Shown: positions 49,593 to 59,112, counted from the stretch's first letter. The stretch is 64,000 nt of DNA from Chersky-840 sp963764205 (GCA_963764205.1 CAVXRN010000002.1:434001-498000), one strand, 5' to 3'. A program made the numbers and translations. Notes: generated by a model from the sequence alone, not told the origin.

Positions 49593-50738
49593 ATGATTTA
49601 CGTCCGACGTCTTCTCCTCGGTGTGCTCGCCATGGTGGTACTCATGGGCGTGGGAGTGCAGGCTGCCCAGGCACAGGCCGCCACGGTGTACCGGTGGGGC
49701 TCGTACCACACCGTCGGGTTCGGCGCGGGGGGACCACAAGGCGTGCCGACGATCGTCCCGGGCCTTACCGACGTCGTCGCACTGGCGGCGGGGAATTCGG
49801 CCAGCTACGCGCTGCTCGCCAATGGCCAGGAGTGGGCGTGGGGCAACAACGGCTACGGGCAGTTGGGGAACCACTCCCGCGTGAACAGTCTCGTCACCCC
49901 GGTCCAGGTGGCGTTCCCGACCGGCGTCGTGATCACGGCCATCGGCGAAGCCGACGACATGGCGTACGCCGTCGACTCGACCGGGCACGGCTGGTCGTGG
50001 GGATGGAACGGCCAGGGCGGGCTCTGTCTCGGGAACCACAAGGGTCGCGACGTCCCGACCCGGATTCCGGGCCTCTCGAACCTGATAGCGGTGAAGGGCG
50101 GTGGGGGAGTCGACATCTGGCTCACCTCCGGTGGCGCGGTGTACAGCTGCGGCGCCACGTTCACCGGGCACCACGCCTCGCCGGTGCAGGTGACAGGGTT
50201 CCCCGTCGGTGACCCCGTCGTCGCCATCAGCGCCGGGAACGCGTACTCCACCGCCTTGACGGCCAGTGGTCAGATCTGGGACTGGGGTCTCGGCACCGCG
50301 GGCCAACTGGGCAACGGGCTCGCACAGACGTCGCCGTGGCCCGTGCAAGTGACCCTGCCGGCAGGAACGTACGCAACGCAGGTGTACTCGGGCGGCGACC
50401 TCGGCAATGACGGACATCAACTCGCCTTGCTGAACAACGGGACGGTCGTCTCGTGGGGAAGCAACGTGTGCGGCCAATTGGGCTCGGGCAGCCCGCACCG
50501 CGCTTCGACGCCCGTCACGGTGTCCGTGCTGCACGGGATGTCGGTGCAATCGGTGGCGGCGGGGGGCAGCACCTCCTACGTGCTCGACGCGTCGGGGAAT
50601 CTCTGGGCGTGGGGCTCCAACAAAGGGGGACAGGTGCGCCAGCCCTCGAGTCGGTGCGCGGGCACCCCGACCAAGGTCGACTCGGGCGTCAGCCTGATCT
50701 CGGCCACCGCGTCTGACGTGCTCGACTACCACCCCTGA
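49593..50738 (+). CDS. Secreted RCC1-repeat (beta-propeller) protein
   Basis: A 381-residue protein with an N-terminal signal peptide (VRRLLLGVLAMVVLMGVG then AQAQA, cleavage near residue 30). It is followed by six or seven RCC1-type repeats of about 50 residues. Recurrent cores: WAWGNNGYGQLGNHSRVNS, WSWGWNGQGGLCLGN, WDWGLGTAGQLGNGLAQTS, VVSWGSNVCGQLGSGSP and WAWGSNKGGQ. Each ends in a T/SPVQV-like strand (SLVTPVQV, SPWPVQV, STPVTV). RCC1 propellers are usually binding platforms; a secreted bacterial one may act on the surface. ATG at 49593 is chosen (GTG at 49590 is adjacent), with AAAGAGG upstream. No catalytic motif seen. Confidence 0.88.
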   Translation: MIYVRRLLLGVLAMVVLMGVGVQAAQAQAATVYRWGSYHTVGFGAGGPQGVPTIVPGLTDVVALAAGNSASYALLANGQEWAWGNNGYGQLGNHSRVNSLVTPVQVAFPTGVVITAIGEADDMAYAVDSTGHGWSWGWNGQGGLCLGNHKGRDVPTRIPGLSNLIAVKGGGGVDIWLTSGGAVYSCGATFTGHHASPVQVTGFPVGDPVVAISAGNAYSTALTASGQIWDWGLGTAGQLGNGLAQTSPWPVQVTLPAGTYATQVYSGGDLGNDGHQLALLNNGTVVSWGSNVCGQLGSGSPHRASTPVTVSVLHGMSVQSVAAGGSTSYVLDASGNLWAWGSNKGGQVRQPSSRCAGTPTKVDSGVSLISATASDVLDYHP

Positions 50739-50807
50739 CCCTCCGCACTGTGGAAGGTACGCCTCCGGGTCACCTTCGCGGGAACGCGGAGGTCCCGTGG
50801 GCACGGC

Positions 50808-51629
50808 TCAGCCCGAGCCCACGGCCTCACCCGGTTCGTCGTCCTGGACATCGAGCCGGGTGACGCTGAGGTAGCCGACCAATCCGACGATGACGATCGC
50901 CAACACGAGGCTGACCCTCCCGTCGCCCAGCGCCAGGCCGCCCAAGCTCTTGGGCTTGCCCGCCCAGTCGGCGAAGGAGGCACCGAGCGGTCGCGTCAGG
51001 ACGTAGGCGCTCCAGAACGCCAAGATGGCGTTCATGCCCAGGAAGCGGTAGGCGAGCGCCGGGACGGCGATCAATCCGGCGAACAGCACGCCCGAGTAGA
51101 AGTACCCCAGGTGCAGCGTCGTCGCCGTCATGTCGCCCGCCGCGGTCCCGAGAGCGAACGTGGACCCGACAGCCGCCCAGTAGAAGAGCTCGCGACGGGT
51201 CGTGCAGATGCTGTGGATCGACAAGGTCTTCTCCGTCGCCTGCCATGCCACGAACACCACCGCCAGCACGACGGCGAACGACGCCGTCGTCACCACGTAA
51301 GGCACGCCGAATTTGATGTGCAGCACATCGGCGGCCATCGTGCCGAACACCGCCACCATGGCCACCGCCAGCCAGTAGGCCCAGGCCACGTAGCGACGCA
51401 TCGAGAACTGCAGGACCAGCGCCACCGCAAGGGCGACCGCGCCGAAGAGAACCGCGGCGACCGGGTCGAAGCGACGGACGAGATAGTCCGACGTCGACTC
51501 ACCCATCGCCGTCGTCAACACCTTGATGATCCAGAAGAACGCGGTGACCTCGGGGACCCGCCTCTTGCCCCAGCCCGGCGGCGGAGAGCGGTGCGCCGCC
51601 GCGGTCGCCTCGTCTAGTCCCGGGCTCAT
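50808..51629 (-). CDS. COG4705 family membrane protein
   Basis: A 273-residue protein with about eight hydrophobic segments, fitting the uncharacterised COG4705 membrane-anchored family. Family-like motifs: EVTAFFWIIKVLTTAMGEST, SDYLVRRFDPVAAVLFG, a repeat-like second half FYWAAVGSTFALGTAAGDMT and FWSAYVLTRPLGASFADWAG. The duplicated T-T-A-M-G-E-S-x-S-D/T-A-A-G-D-x-T-A pattern suggests an internal repeat of a four-helix unit. ATG at 51629. Function not known; often found near metal or redox genes. Adjacent to a DUF6069 gene on the same strand, 30 bp away. Confidence 0.88.
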   Translation of the reverse strand: MSPGLDEATAAAHRSPPPGWGKRRVPEVTAFFWIIKVLTTAMGESTSDYLVRRFDPVAAVLFGAVALAVALVLQFSMRRYVAWAYWLAVAMVAVFGTMAADVLHIKFGVPYVVTTASFAVVLAVVFVAWQATEKTLSIHSICTTRRELFYWAAVGSTFALGTAAGDMTATTLHLGYFYSGVLFAGLIAVPALAYRFLGMNAILAFWSAYVLTRPLGASFADWAGKPKSLGGLALGDGRVSLVLAIVIVGLVGYLSVTRLDVQDDEPGEAVGSG

Positions 51630-51659
51630 GACCGGACCGCGTTCACGACGGGACGCGGG

Positions 51660-52184
51660 TCAGGTATGGTCCCCCGGCCCGGCGCGCCGAGGTGGGGCGA
51701 TGTGGACGAGAGCGTTGTACGTAACGACGGCGATGGCGACGTGCATGAGGGCGAGGACGAGCACCGCTTTCGCCGGTTGTCCTTTGGCCAGGATCCACAG
51801 GTCCGGCAGCCACAGGACCAGGGTCGCGAGGATGGCCAGACGGAAGAACAGCCAGCGCGGGGAGGACGAGATCCACGTGACGATGGGCCAGCCCACGCAC
51901 GCCCCCACCACACCGATCACGGTCAACTTGGCGTAGTCGGAGAACTGGAAGTGGCCATAGCCCTTGGTGGCGGGGAAGGCGTGGACCGCGAGGGCGACGA
52001 GGATCATGTCGGCGGCGAGCGAACCCACGACGGCGACGATGGTGGCGACGATCAGGCGCAGAGGCCGAGGCTGTCGGTGCTCGACGGGAAGGTCGATCCG
52101 GACTAGGGCCAGCGCACGCCGGAAGGGAAGGTTCGGGTACGCGGAGGGAGCTGCCTCGTAGCGCGAACGGCCCTCGAGGTTCAT
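51660..52184 (-). CDS. DUF6069-like four-helix membrane protein
   Basis: A 174-residue protein with four hydrophobic segments (about residues 44-70, 85-108, 117-137, 141-162) after a roughly 40-residue hydrophilic start. The recognisable features are an F-P-A-T-K-G-Y-G-H-F stretch (HAFPATKGYGHFQFSDYAKL), the first-to-second helix loop and the GACVGWPIVTWI segment. Similar small proteins are annotated DUF6069. ATG at 52184 (a GTG precedes by one codon). Divergent from the histidine kinase gene by 196 bp, so the gap should hold both promoters. Confidence 0.8.
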   Translation of the reverse strand: MNLEGRSRYEAAPSAYPNLPFRRALALVRIDLPVEHRQPRPLRLIVATIVAVVGSLAADMILVALAVHAFPATKGYGHFQFSDYAKLTVIGVVGACVGWPIVTWISSSPRWLFFRLAILATLVLWLPDLWILAKGQPAKAVLVLALMHVAIAVVTYNALVHIAPPRRAGPGDHT

Positions 52185-52380
52185 CACTCCGACGCTACGG
52201 GTCGGCCCGCCGGATTCCGACCGCCTCAGGGATGAATTCGCGCTCTACCGTCTTCATCCTCAAGTCGGACACGTGCCTCGAATACCCCCGCGAGCAGGTA
52301 CTCGTGCCGATGGAGGAGAACAGGAGCGGTGGACAAGGCCGATACCATTGACCCATCAGCCCACCGCAGGAATGTGTGAC

Positions 52381-53598
52381 ATGAGCACAGTGGTCGAAGC
52401 ACGCGAACGGCCGTCGCGGCTCGGTACCGATCTCGGGCTCTTCGGGTCGGTCCGTCGGGTGGCCCACGCCCACCCGCTCCAGACCGACGCGTTACTGGCG
52501 AGCGCGCTCCTGGCGATGTCCACGGTGTGGTTGGTGGGGTCGCCCTTCTCCAGCCTCCGCACGGCCCTGTTCCAGACCGCGATGATCGTGCCGTTGGTGT
52601 GGCGACGGTCGAGCCCCACGGTCGTGTTCGTCGTCGTGTCGTGCGTCGCTCTGGCCCAATGGATCATCGGCTACCGGTTGCTCGGTGACGCTGCGTTGCT
52701 GGTGGCGTTGTACACCGTGGCCGTCCACGAGTCGCGACTGCGCGCCCTGGCCGCCACCGGTGTGCTCGAGGTGGGCGCCGTCATGGCTGCCACGCGGTGG
52801 GTGCCCGCGGGCACGATCCCGAGGTCGCTCGTCTTTCTCACCGCCACCGTGGTCGCCGCGCTCTTCGCCGGGCTCACGGTCCGGTCGGGGAGCGCGTACA
52901 TGGAGTGGCTGGCCGAGCGCGCCGCGCGTCTCGAGGTCGAACGGGATCAACAGGCGGCCATCGGGGCGGCGCTCGAGCGCACCCGCATCGCCCGCGAGAT
53001 GCACGACATCGTGGCCCACAGCCTCTCGGTGGTGATCACCTTGGCCGACGCCGCCTCGTTGGTCGCCACCTCCGACCCGGCCCAGGCGGCGCAGACGATG
53101 CACCAGGTCTCCGCCGTCGGCCGTCAGGCGCTGGGTGACATGCGCACCATGATCGGGGTCCTGCGCACCGAGGACAGCGGGGTGGAGCTCGGCCCGCAGC
53201 CCGACATCGCGCAGCTCGAGGAGCTCTTCGAGCGCGTGCGGGCCACCGGGCTCGATGTGGCCATGGATGTCGAAGGGGTGCCCTTCGCCCTGGGTGCAGC
53301 CACCGAGCTCAGCGTCTACCGGATTCTCCAGGAGGCGCTCACCAACACCATCAAGCACGCCTCGGCCACCGAGGTGCATGTCGTGCTGCGCTACGACCGT
53401 CCCTTCGTCGAGCTCACGGTGCTCGACGACGGGTCCGGCGCGACCGCTGACACGCAGGGGCACGGTGGGCACGGCATCGAGGGCATGGCCGAGCGAGCCG
53501 GCCTGCATGGCGGATCGCTTCGCGCCGGCCCGGCCGGGGGAGGGGGCTGGCTCGTGTCGGCCCGGTTGCGGCCCGACACGAACGCGGTCATGACGTGA
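52381..53598 (+). CDS. NarL-type sensor histidine kinase
   Basis: A 405-residue kinase. Residues about 40-170 hold four or five hydrophobic segments (TDALLASALLAMSTVWLVGS, TAMIVPLVWRRSSPTVVFVV) forming the membrane sensor. A short coiled region follows (SAYMEWLAERAARLEVERDQ). The HisKA_3 dimerisation domain is RIAREMHDIVAHSLSVVITL, whose His is the phospho-acceptor. The HATPase_c motifs are ILQEALTNTIKHA, VLDDGSG and GHGIEGMAERAGLHGG. ATG at 52381 is used, with an alternative ATG at 52372. It overlaps the response-regulator gene by four bases (GTGA) and is surely its partner. Signal unknown. Confidence 0.92.
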   Translation: MSTVVEARERPSRLGTDLGLFGSVRRVAHAHPLQTDALLASALLAMSTVWLVGSPFSSLRTALFQTAMIVPLVWRRSSPTVVFVVVSCVALAQWIIGYRLLGDAALLVALYTVAVHESRLRALAATGVLEVGAVMAATRWVPAGTIPRSLVFLTATVVAALFAGLTVRSGSAYMEWLAERAARLEVERDQQAAIGAALERTRIAREMHDIVAHSLSVVITLADAASLVATSDPAQAAQTMHQVSAVGRQALGDMRTMIGVLRTEDSGVELGPQPDIAQLEELFERVRATGLDVAMDVEGVPFALGAATELSVYRILQEALTNTIKHASATEVHVVLRYDRPFVELTVLDDGSGATADTQGHGGHGIEGMAERAGLHGGSLRAGPAGGGGWLVSARLRPDTNAVMT

Positions 53599-54275
53599 CG
53601 ATCCGGGTCCTCCTGGCAGACGACCAGGAGTTGCTGCGTCTCGGCTTTCGCATGATCCTCGACCAGGAACCCGACATCGAGGTGGTCGGTGAGGCCGGGG
53701 ACGGAGCGGAGGCGATCGCCCTTGCGTCGACTTGCGCCCCCGACGTCGTTGTCATGGATGTTCGCATGCCATTGATCGACGGGATCGAGGCGACGCGTCG
53801 CATCGTGGCCGGTGATCCCGGTGTGCGCGTACTGATTCTGACGACGTTCGACCTCGACGCCTACGCCTTCGGGGCACTGCGGGCCGGGGCAAGTGGGTTC
53901 CTTCTGAAGGATGTGCCACCGAGCGAGCTGGCGGCGGGCGTCCGCATCGTGGCGTGTGGAGACGCGGTCGTGTCCCCCCGCATCACGCGCCGGCTGCTCG
54001 ATGAGCATGCACACTTGTTCGACGTTCCCGGGGACGACCAGACAATGGACACTCGCAAGGTGTCGACGTTGACCGACCGTGAGCGGGAAGTGCTCGTGGC
54101 CGTGGCCGAAGGGTTGTCCAATGCCGAGATCGCGACGAGGCTCTTTGTCTCCGAGGCCACCGTGAAGTCCCACGTGGGTCGGATCCTGGCCAAGCTGGGA
54201 CTGAGGGACAGGGTGCAAGCCGTCGTCTTCGCCTTCCAGACCGGGATCGTCCGTCCCCAGGGCAGGCCGAAGTAG
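53595..54275 (+). CDS. NarL/LuxR response regulator
   Basis: A 226-residue regulator of the NarL/LiaR type. Receiver: LLADDQELLRLGFRMIL, phospho-acceptor Asp55 in VVVMDVRMPLIDGIEATRRI, and switch residues in ILTTFDLDAYAFGALRAGAS with GFLLKDVPP. The C-terminal HTH is LTDREREVLVAVAEGLSNAE with ATRLFVSEATVKSHVGRILA. The recognition helix (SEATVKSHV) differs from that of the DevR-like protein, so its targets should be different. GTG at 53595 overlaps the kinase stop. The DUF429 gene follows by 11 bp and may be in the same transcript. Confidence 0.94.
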   Translation: MTIRVLLADDQELLRLGFRMILDQEPDIEVVGEAGDGAEAIALASTCAPDVVVMDVRMPLIDGIEATRRIVAGDPGVRVLILTTFDLDAYAFGALRAGASGFLLKDVPPSELAAGVRIVACGDAVVSPRITRRLLDEHAHLFDVPGDDQTMDTRKVSTLTDREREVLVAVAEGLSNAEIATRLFVSEATVKSHVGRILAKLGLRDRVQAVVFAFQTGIVRPQGRPK

Positions 54276-54286
54276 ATCGAGTCGCG

Positions 54287-55000
54287 GTGACAGCGAGGGC
54301 CGAGGGGGCGTCGGCCCGCGTGGCGGGCCTGGACGGCTGCCGGCGGGGGTGGGTCATGGTGTCTGCGTCGGCGGATCAGCGTGGGCCCAGCACCGTCGAG
54401 GGTGTGGTCGACCTCGACGACGTCATCACGCGCCTGGAGCGGGGCGAGTTGGCCGCGGTGGGCATCGACATCCCCGTCGGGCTTCCCGATGGCGGGGGGC
54501 GCCGGTGCGACGTCGAGGCCCGCGTCCTGATCGGCCCCCGGCGGTCGTCGGTGTTCCCGGCCCCGCTGCGGGGGATCCTCGGGTCGCGCACCTACGAGGA
54601 GGCCTCGGCGCGGAGCCGAGCCCTGTCGGGAAAGGGATTGTCGCGCCAGGCCTTCGGCATCGTGCCGAAAGTGCGCGAGGTCGACCTGGTCATGACGCCT
54701 AAGCGTCAGCACCACCTCGTCGAGGTCCATCCCGAGGTGAGCTTCGCGACATTGGCCGGGGTGCCGATGGCGCATGCCAAGAAGACTCCGGCGGGACGGG
54801 CCGAACGTCTCGACGTGTTGCGGCGTGTCTTCCCCGACATCGACGAGGGTGCCGAGAGCCGGGTCCACGGAGCGGCTCCCGACGACGTCCTCGATGCCTT
54901 CGCGGTGGCGTGGACAGCGCGTCGCTGGCTGGCGGGCTCGCATGTTCGTCTCGGCGGCGAGCGCGACGCGCGGGGCTTGCGCATGGAGATCATCGTGTGA
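54287..55000 (+). CDS. DUF429 predicted RNase-H-like nuclease
   Basis: A 237-residue protein of the DUF429 family, predicted on structural grounds to have an RNase H fold with nuclease or resolvase activity. Motifs: VAGLDGCRRGWVMVSAS (first acidic residue), VGIDIPVGLPDGGGRRCDVE, FPAPLRGILGSRTYEEASA, LVEVHPEVSFATLAG and the C-terminal DDVLDAFAVAWTARRW, which supplies the last acidic pair. GTG start at 54287. It is 11 bp after the response regulator. Biological role unknown; such genes are often solitary. Confidence 0.9.
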   Translation: MTARAEGASARVAGLDGCRRGWVMVSASADQRGPSTVEGVVDLDDVITRLERGELAAVGIDIPVGLPDGGGRRCDVEARVLIGPRRSSVFPAPLRGILGSRTYEEASARSRALSGKGLSRQAFGIVPKVREVDLVMTPKRQHHLVEVHPEVSFATLAGVPMAHAKKTPAGRAERLDVLRRVFPDIDEGAESRVHGAAPDDVLDAFAVAWTARRWLAGSHVRLGGERDARGLRMEIIV

Positions 55001-55031
55001 GCTCGACCTCCCGCAGGCGTGACGCGCCGGG

Positions 55032-57542
55032 TCATTCGGCTCGCAGGAGCAGCGCCGTGGGGGTCCGTGCCGCGATCCGGCCCGGTGCCGCCGCGACCAC
55101 GTTGGCCAGGACTAGTGCCCCCAAAGCGATCAGCACGATCAACACCGCCGGGACCGTGGGCGTGGGCACGACGTGGATCTCGTCGGCGAACGCGCTCCAC
55201 AGGAGGCGGCCCGCCACGATGCCGAGTGGCACGCCGATCACGGTCCCGATGAACACCGCGATGGTCGACTGCCAAGCCACGACCGACGCCAGTTGGCGCC
55301 GGGTGGACCCGAGGGTCTTGAGTAGCGCCAGGTCGCGTCGGCGACGCCGCACCGAGGCGACGAGGGTAAGCCCGAGGGCCACCACTGCCCCCGCCGCCAG
55401 GGCCGAGCCGAGCACAGCCGGCGTGGTGCCCATGGTGCGGTAGTTGATGATCTCGGCCGGGCGCAGCGGTGGCCCGGTGAAAACGCCGAAGTTGTAGGTG
55501 TTGGACAGCTGGACCGCGATGTGGTTCAACGACGAGTCCGCCGATCTGCGATCGACGCCGGGTCGGAAGTCCACGAAGATCTCCTGGGGCCCGGTGACCG
55601 GGTCGTCGAAGGGATCCCGGTCCGGGGCCGGGATCAGCGTGTACGGCACGAGCGCCCCGGTGCCCATCTCCAGATGCGGTCCGCCGCCTGCACCGATGGT
55701 GGGCATGGTGTCCTCTCCCACGATTGTGAGTCTGGTGGGGGTGGTGCCGGCGAAGCGCTCGGTCACGGTGTCGCCGATGTGCTTGTGCAGCTGTGCCAGG
55801 GTGATGGCGCCCACTACGACCTGACCGGACCCCGTGAGCCCGTGCCCGGAGAGCACCGGGGGTTGGACGGCCGCGCCGGGGCGCTCGCCCAGCACCGGGA
55901 CGGTCTGGCCGTCGAAGGACAGGTCATAGGCATAGGCGCCCGACCACGACTGCACGGCTTTGTCGCGGTCGAGGAGCTGCGTGGCGCGTGCGGCCGGGAT
56001 GTTCCCCGATCCGCCGCCGGCCGACAAGATGGCATCCCAATTCCACCCGTACAAGCGGGGGTGCGTCACCAGGGTGTTGAGGCTGGCCGAGAACGTCACC
56101 GTGGCCACCACCACGATGACGGCCAGCGCCGCGCCGACGATCGCCGAGCGCACCGGTACCGCGTTGCGGCCCACGCCGGGCTCGAGGGCGAAGCGCATGC
56201 CCGTGACCGCGGGCGCACTGAGGCCCAGCGACGCGGCCGCGTTGGCCGCGCCCGACCGTCGGGTTGCGGGCCTTCGGCGGCGATCGTCGGCGCTCCGGGG
56301 CACGGACCGGTAGGCGAAGAGCACGGCGATGGCGCTGAGGCCCACGACCAGGACGACGAACCCGAACCCCAGCACCGTCCAGTCGAACGACACCCCTGGT
56401 GTGGGGTCGACGGCCCGCACCGGACCGATGGGCGCCAAGGGGGAGAGCGCGACCGCAACCGCCATGGCTAGCGCCGCGCCGCTCACAACGGCGCCGACCA
56501 TTCCGATGAGGCCGTCCATGGTGACGGTAGCCGGGTCGGCCCCGAGCGCTTGCAGCGTGCGGATGTCGTCGCTGGCGAGATGGGTCTGGCGTCCGATGAC
56601 TTGGGCCGCGATGAGCAACGCCGCGGCCGCCGCGATCAGCCCGAAGACACCGAGCGCGACGGACTCGGGCTTGATGGCCCGTTCGGCCTTCGCCACCACG
56701 GTGGTGACCGCGATGGGCGCAGGGAAGTTCGCAGGAAGCACTCCCTGCAGTTCGTCGTCGACCGCGGCGAGGTTGGCGCCCGCCGCCACCTGCACGCCCG
56801 AGATCGTGTAATTGGAACAGCATGCAAGGAACTGCCGCGTGAACGCCGGAGTGAAGAACGCCAGAGACACCGAGTTGTCGACGTCGTCGGCCACCAGGTT
56901 CTGGGCCTGGAGGACGAGGGCGGTGACCGTGACGTCGATTGTTCGGTAGGGCGCCACCTTTGCCGTGCCGAACGCCGGCAGATTGGTCTGGGCGTTGGTG
57001 TAGACGCCCATGCGGATGTGCTGGCCCACGTGGATGTGGGCGACCTTGGCCACCGCCGTCAGTACCGCGACCTGGTCGACGCGCCGAGGGTCGGGGAGAT
57101 GACCGTGCACCACGGTGAGCCGGTCCTGGTCGAAGCCGTAGCCGTTGTCACTCCCGAGCCCGTTCCCGGCGGCGGGAGGGAACGTCTGGACCTCGAGCGG
57201 TGCATCGTCGGGGCCGACGGGGATCACGTCGAGGCCCGATGCGCTGCCGACCCTCGTCACGTGGGGGAGGTGCTCGATGGTGCGCAGGATGGTTGGGTTG
57301 TAGCCCAGGGTGGAGCCGATGAGCGGATTGATGACCGCGGTGACGGCGCCGAAGTTCGAGGGGTTGGTGCTCGCCAGATAGGCGGGATACGACGACTGGG
57401 TCCGGCGTCCCGCCGCAATGGCCGCCATGGCGACGCCGCCTACGAGGCCGACCAGGAGGACCACTGACAGGTACCCGCCCCGTCGGAGGGCGAACGTGGT
57501 CCTGAACCGGTACCACGCCACGGTGAACATCGAGCGGCTCAT
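55032..57542 (-). CDS. FtsX-like ABC permease (MacB/LolC type), orphan
   Basis: An 836-residue membrane protein of the FtsX-permease superfamily. An N-terminal helix (about 20-42, GGYLSVVLLVGLVGGVAMAA) is followed by a large extracytoplasmic domain (about 45-290) and three helices (about 300-430). A middle helix near 470 leads to a second extracytoplasmic domain, then C-terminal helices (about 690-830) with the coupling-type stretch VRRRRRDLALLKTLGSTRRQ that contacts the ATPase. This is the two-FtsX-module, ~800-residue architecture of actinobacterial permeases. No ATPase gene lies next to it in the window, which is unusual. ATG at 57542 is supported by family position. The gene is 194 bp downstream of the PadR operon's last gene. 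Confidence 0.9.
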   Translation of the reverse strand: MSRSMFTVAWYRFRTTFALRRGGYLSVVLLVGLVGGVAMAAIAAGRRTQSSYPAYLASTNPSNFGAVTAVINPLIGSTLGYNPTILRTIEHLPHVTRVGSASGLDVIPVGPDDAPLEVQTFPPAAGNGLGSDNGYGFDQDRLTVVHGHLPDPRRVDQVAVLTAVAKVAHIHVGQHIRMGVYTNAQTNLPAFGTAKVAPYRTIDVTVTALVLQAQNLVADDVDNSVSLAFFTPAFTRQFLACCSNYTISGVQVAAGANLAAVDDELQGVLPANFPAPIAVTTVVAKAERAIKPESVALGVFGLIAAAAALLIAAQVIGRQTHLASDDIRTLQALGADPATVTMDGLIGMVGAVVSGAALAMAVAVALSPLAPIGPVRAVDPTPGVSFDWTVLGFGFVVLVVGLSAIAVLFAYRSVPRSADDRRRRPATRRSGAANAAASLGLSAPAVTGMRFALEPGVGRNAVPVRSAIVGAALAVIVVVATVTFSASLNTLVTHPRLYGWNWDAILSAGGGSGNIPAARATQLLDRDKAVQSWSGAYAYDLSFDGQTVPVLGERPGAAVQPPVLSGHGLTGSGQVVVGAITLAQLHKHIGDTVTERFAGTTPTRLTIVGEDTMPTIGAGGGPHLEMGTGALVPYTLIPAPDRDPFDDPVTGPQEIFVDFRPGVDRRSADSSLNHIAVQLSNTYNFGVFTGPPLRPAEIINYRTMGTTPAVLGSALAAGAVVALGLTLVASVRRRRRDLALLKTLGSTRRQLASVVAWQSTIAVFIGTVIGVPLGIVAGRLLWSAFADEIHVVPTPTVPAVLIVLIALGALVLANVVAAAPGRIAARTPTALLLRAE

Positions 57543-57736
57543 GGCGGCGAAGCGGGTTGGGCGGCGTGCCTCACGTGGAAATTCGACCCCCGAAGGCGCG
57601 CCGGGTGCGGCCCCTCCCAGGCAGTCTGACGTGGAGGGGGCTCGAGGCCAATGTGGGCTACCGGTGTCTCGGGCCTCGTGTCTCCACCACTGCGGCTCCG
57701 GTCCGGGGCCGCTCCCCTCGGAGCGGCGAAACGAGA

Positions 57737-58738
57737 TCAGCCCGTCGGCAGGCGCAGACGACTTCGACCGGCCTTCGACACCGCCCGGTACGCCACGGCC
57801 AGAGCGGCGGCCATCACCCCTACCGCCACGATGTCGATGGCGCCGGCGTGAAAGAGGTTCCTCGGTCCGGGCCCGCCGTCGACGAGCCAGCCCCCGCACG
57901 CCCCCAGGACGATCAGCATGCCCATGGCGGCGGCCCTCGCCAAGCCCGCTTCGTAGCGCCAGGCCCGAGGGGAGAGCTCCAGCCGACGCACGGTCTTGGT
58001 TGCCCCGACGACGACGCCGGCGATGGCCAGGGGGCTCAGCGCCATCCACCCCAGTTCGGCCAGAGGGAACGAGGCCAGCGCGCCGGGATGAGCCCAGTAC
58101 GACGAGATCGAGAGGGTCGACGCCCACGAGAATGCGGCGACGCCGCCGGGGACGAGACCCTGCCCCGCCCAGGCGTGGCCTCCGGTTCCCGGCCAGCCGT
58201 TGCCGAAGTGCCGGCTCCCGACGATCACGAGCACGGTCCCCACGACGAACAGCGCCGACGGTCCGACGAGGCCGGGTTGACGCCGGCGGACGATGCCGAC
58301 GAGCACGGCCCACACCACCGGGACGGCGGCGAGGAGCGCCAACGCCGCGAACAGCGCCATGCCGGACGTGATGACCACCACAGCCGCCTTGGTGGCCGCC
58401 GCGTCGGGTTGCGACCACTGCCAGCCGACGGTCAGTTGCGCCCACATGGCCACGGCGAAGGCGAGGAAGACCGCCACCGCGCTCACGACCGCGGCCATGC
58501 TGCACCGGATCTGGTCGACCGGTGGCAGCGTCGGCCTCCCGAGCCCGGTGGCGCTGAGTCGGGTCGAGAGTCCCGTGCGGGCCACGTCCGCGCCGCGTCG
58601 CCACGAGTGGGGACGGTCGGTCAGGTCCGCCATCAACAGCGCGACGAACTCGTCGCCGTAGCGGGCGCGCCAACTCTTCGGGTACCAGCGCACCAACGTG
58701 GCGGCGCGGCGGGCCGCCCGGGTCGACGGAGCGGTCAC
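57737..58738 (-). CDS. Membrane protein with permease-prefix-like N-terminus
   Basis: A 333-residue protein. The N-terminus VRWYPKSWRARYGDEFVALL is the 'WYP-x-x-WR-x-RYG-x-E' segment typical of small helical prefix domains that accompany PadR regulators and FtsX permeases. About seven hydrophobic helices follow (from about residue 80: AVVSAVAVFLAFAVAMWAQL through MGMLIVLGACGGWLV). GTG at 58738 overlaps the PadR stop (GTGA), so it is translationally coupled. The function is unproven; the usual idea is that PadR represses this pair and a ligand at the membrane relieves it. Confidence 0.88.
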   Translation of the reverse strand: MTAPSTRAARRAATLVRWYPKSWRARYGDEFVALLMADLTDRPHSWRRGADVARTGLSTRLSATGLGRPTLPPVDQIRCSMAAVVSAVAVFLAFAVAMWAQLTVGWQWSQPDAAATKAAVVVITSGMALFAALALLAAVPVVWAVLVGIVRRRQPGLVGPSALFVVGTVLVIVGSRHFGNGWPGTGGHAWAGQGLVPGGVAAFSWASTLSISSYWAHPGALASFPLAELGWMALSPLAIAGVVVGATKTVRRLELSPRAWRYEAGLARAAAMGMLIVLGACGGWLVDGGPGPRNLFHAGAIDIVAVGVMAAALAVAYRAVSKAGRSRLRLPTG

Positions 58739-59112
58739 GTCGTCCCCCAGCTGCCGGCCAGTCGCCGGAGCCCGAGGTCCGCCACGCGCCGTTGCGCGTC
58801 GAGATGCGCTCGCAGCGCCGACGCGCCGGCGGCGGTCAGTCGGTAGGGGCGGCGCCGGTCGTCGCTCTCGACCGCTTCGATGAACCCCTGGCTCTCGAGA
58901 CGACCGAGTGCTTCGTACAGGGTGCCCGGCGCCAGGCGCACGTCGGCGAAGGCTTCGATGTCCTTGGTCAGCGCGTAGCCGTGCTTGGTCCCCTCGGCCA
59001 GGCTGGACAGGATCAACGTCGCGGGGCCGGCGTAGCGGCCGAAGCTGCCCAGGGTTTCGGGCGGGTTCGAGGAGGTGTCGTTTTTCGTCTTCGACCTCGG
59101 CACGCGGCTCAT
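58735..59112 (-). CDS. PadR family transcriptional regulator
   Basis: A 125-residue winged-helix regulator. After a 20-residue tail, the domain reads GPATLILSSLAEGTKHGYAL then TKDIEAFADVRLAPGTLYEA and LGRLESQGFIEAVESDDRRR followed by PYRLTAAG, the canonical PadR block (H-G-Y, P-G-T-L-Y, L-x-R-L-E). It overlaps both neighbours by 4 bp. Autoregulation through the palindromes at 60430-60464 is probable. The effector is unknown. Confidence 0.93.
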   Translation of the reverse strand: MSRVPRSKTKNDTSSNPPETLGSFGRYAGPATLILSSLAEGTKHGYALTKDIEAFADVRLAPGTLYEALGRLESQGFIEAVESDDRRRPYRLTAAGASALRAHLDAQRRVADLGLRRLAGSWGTT

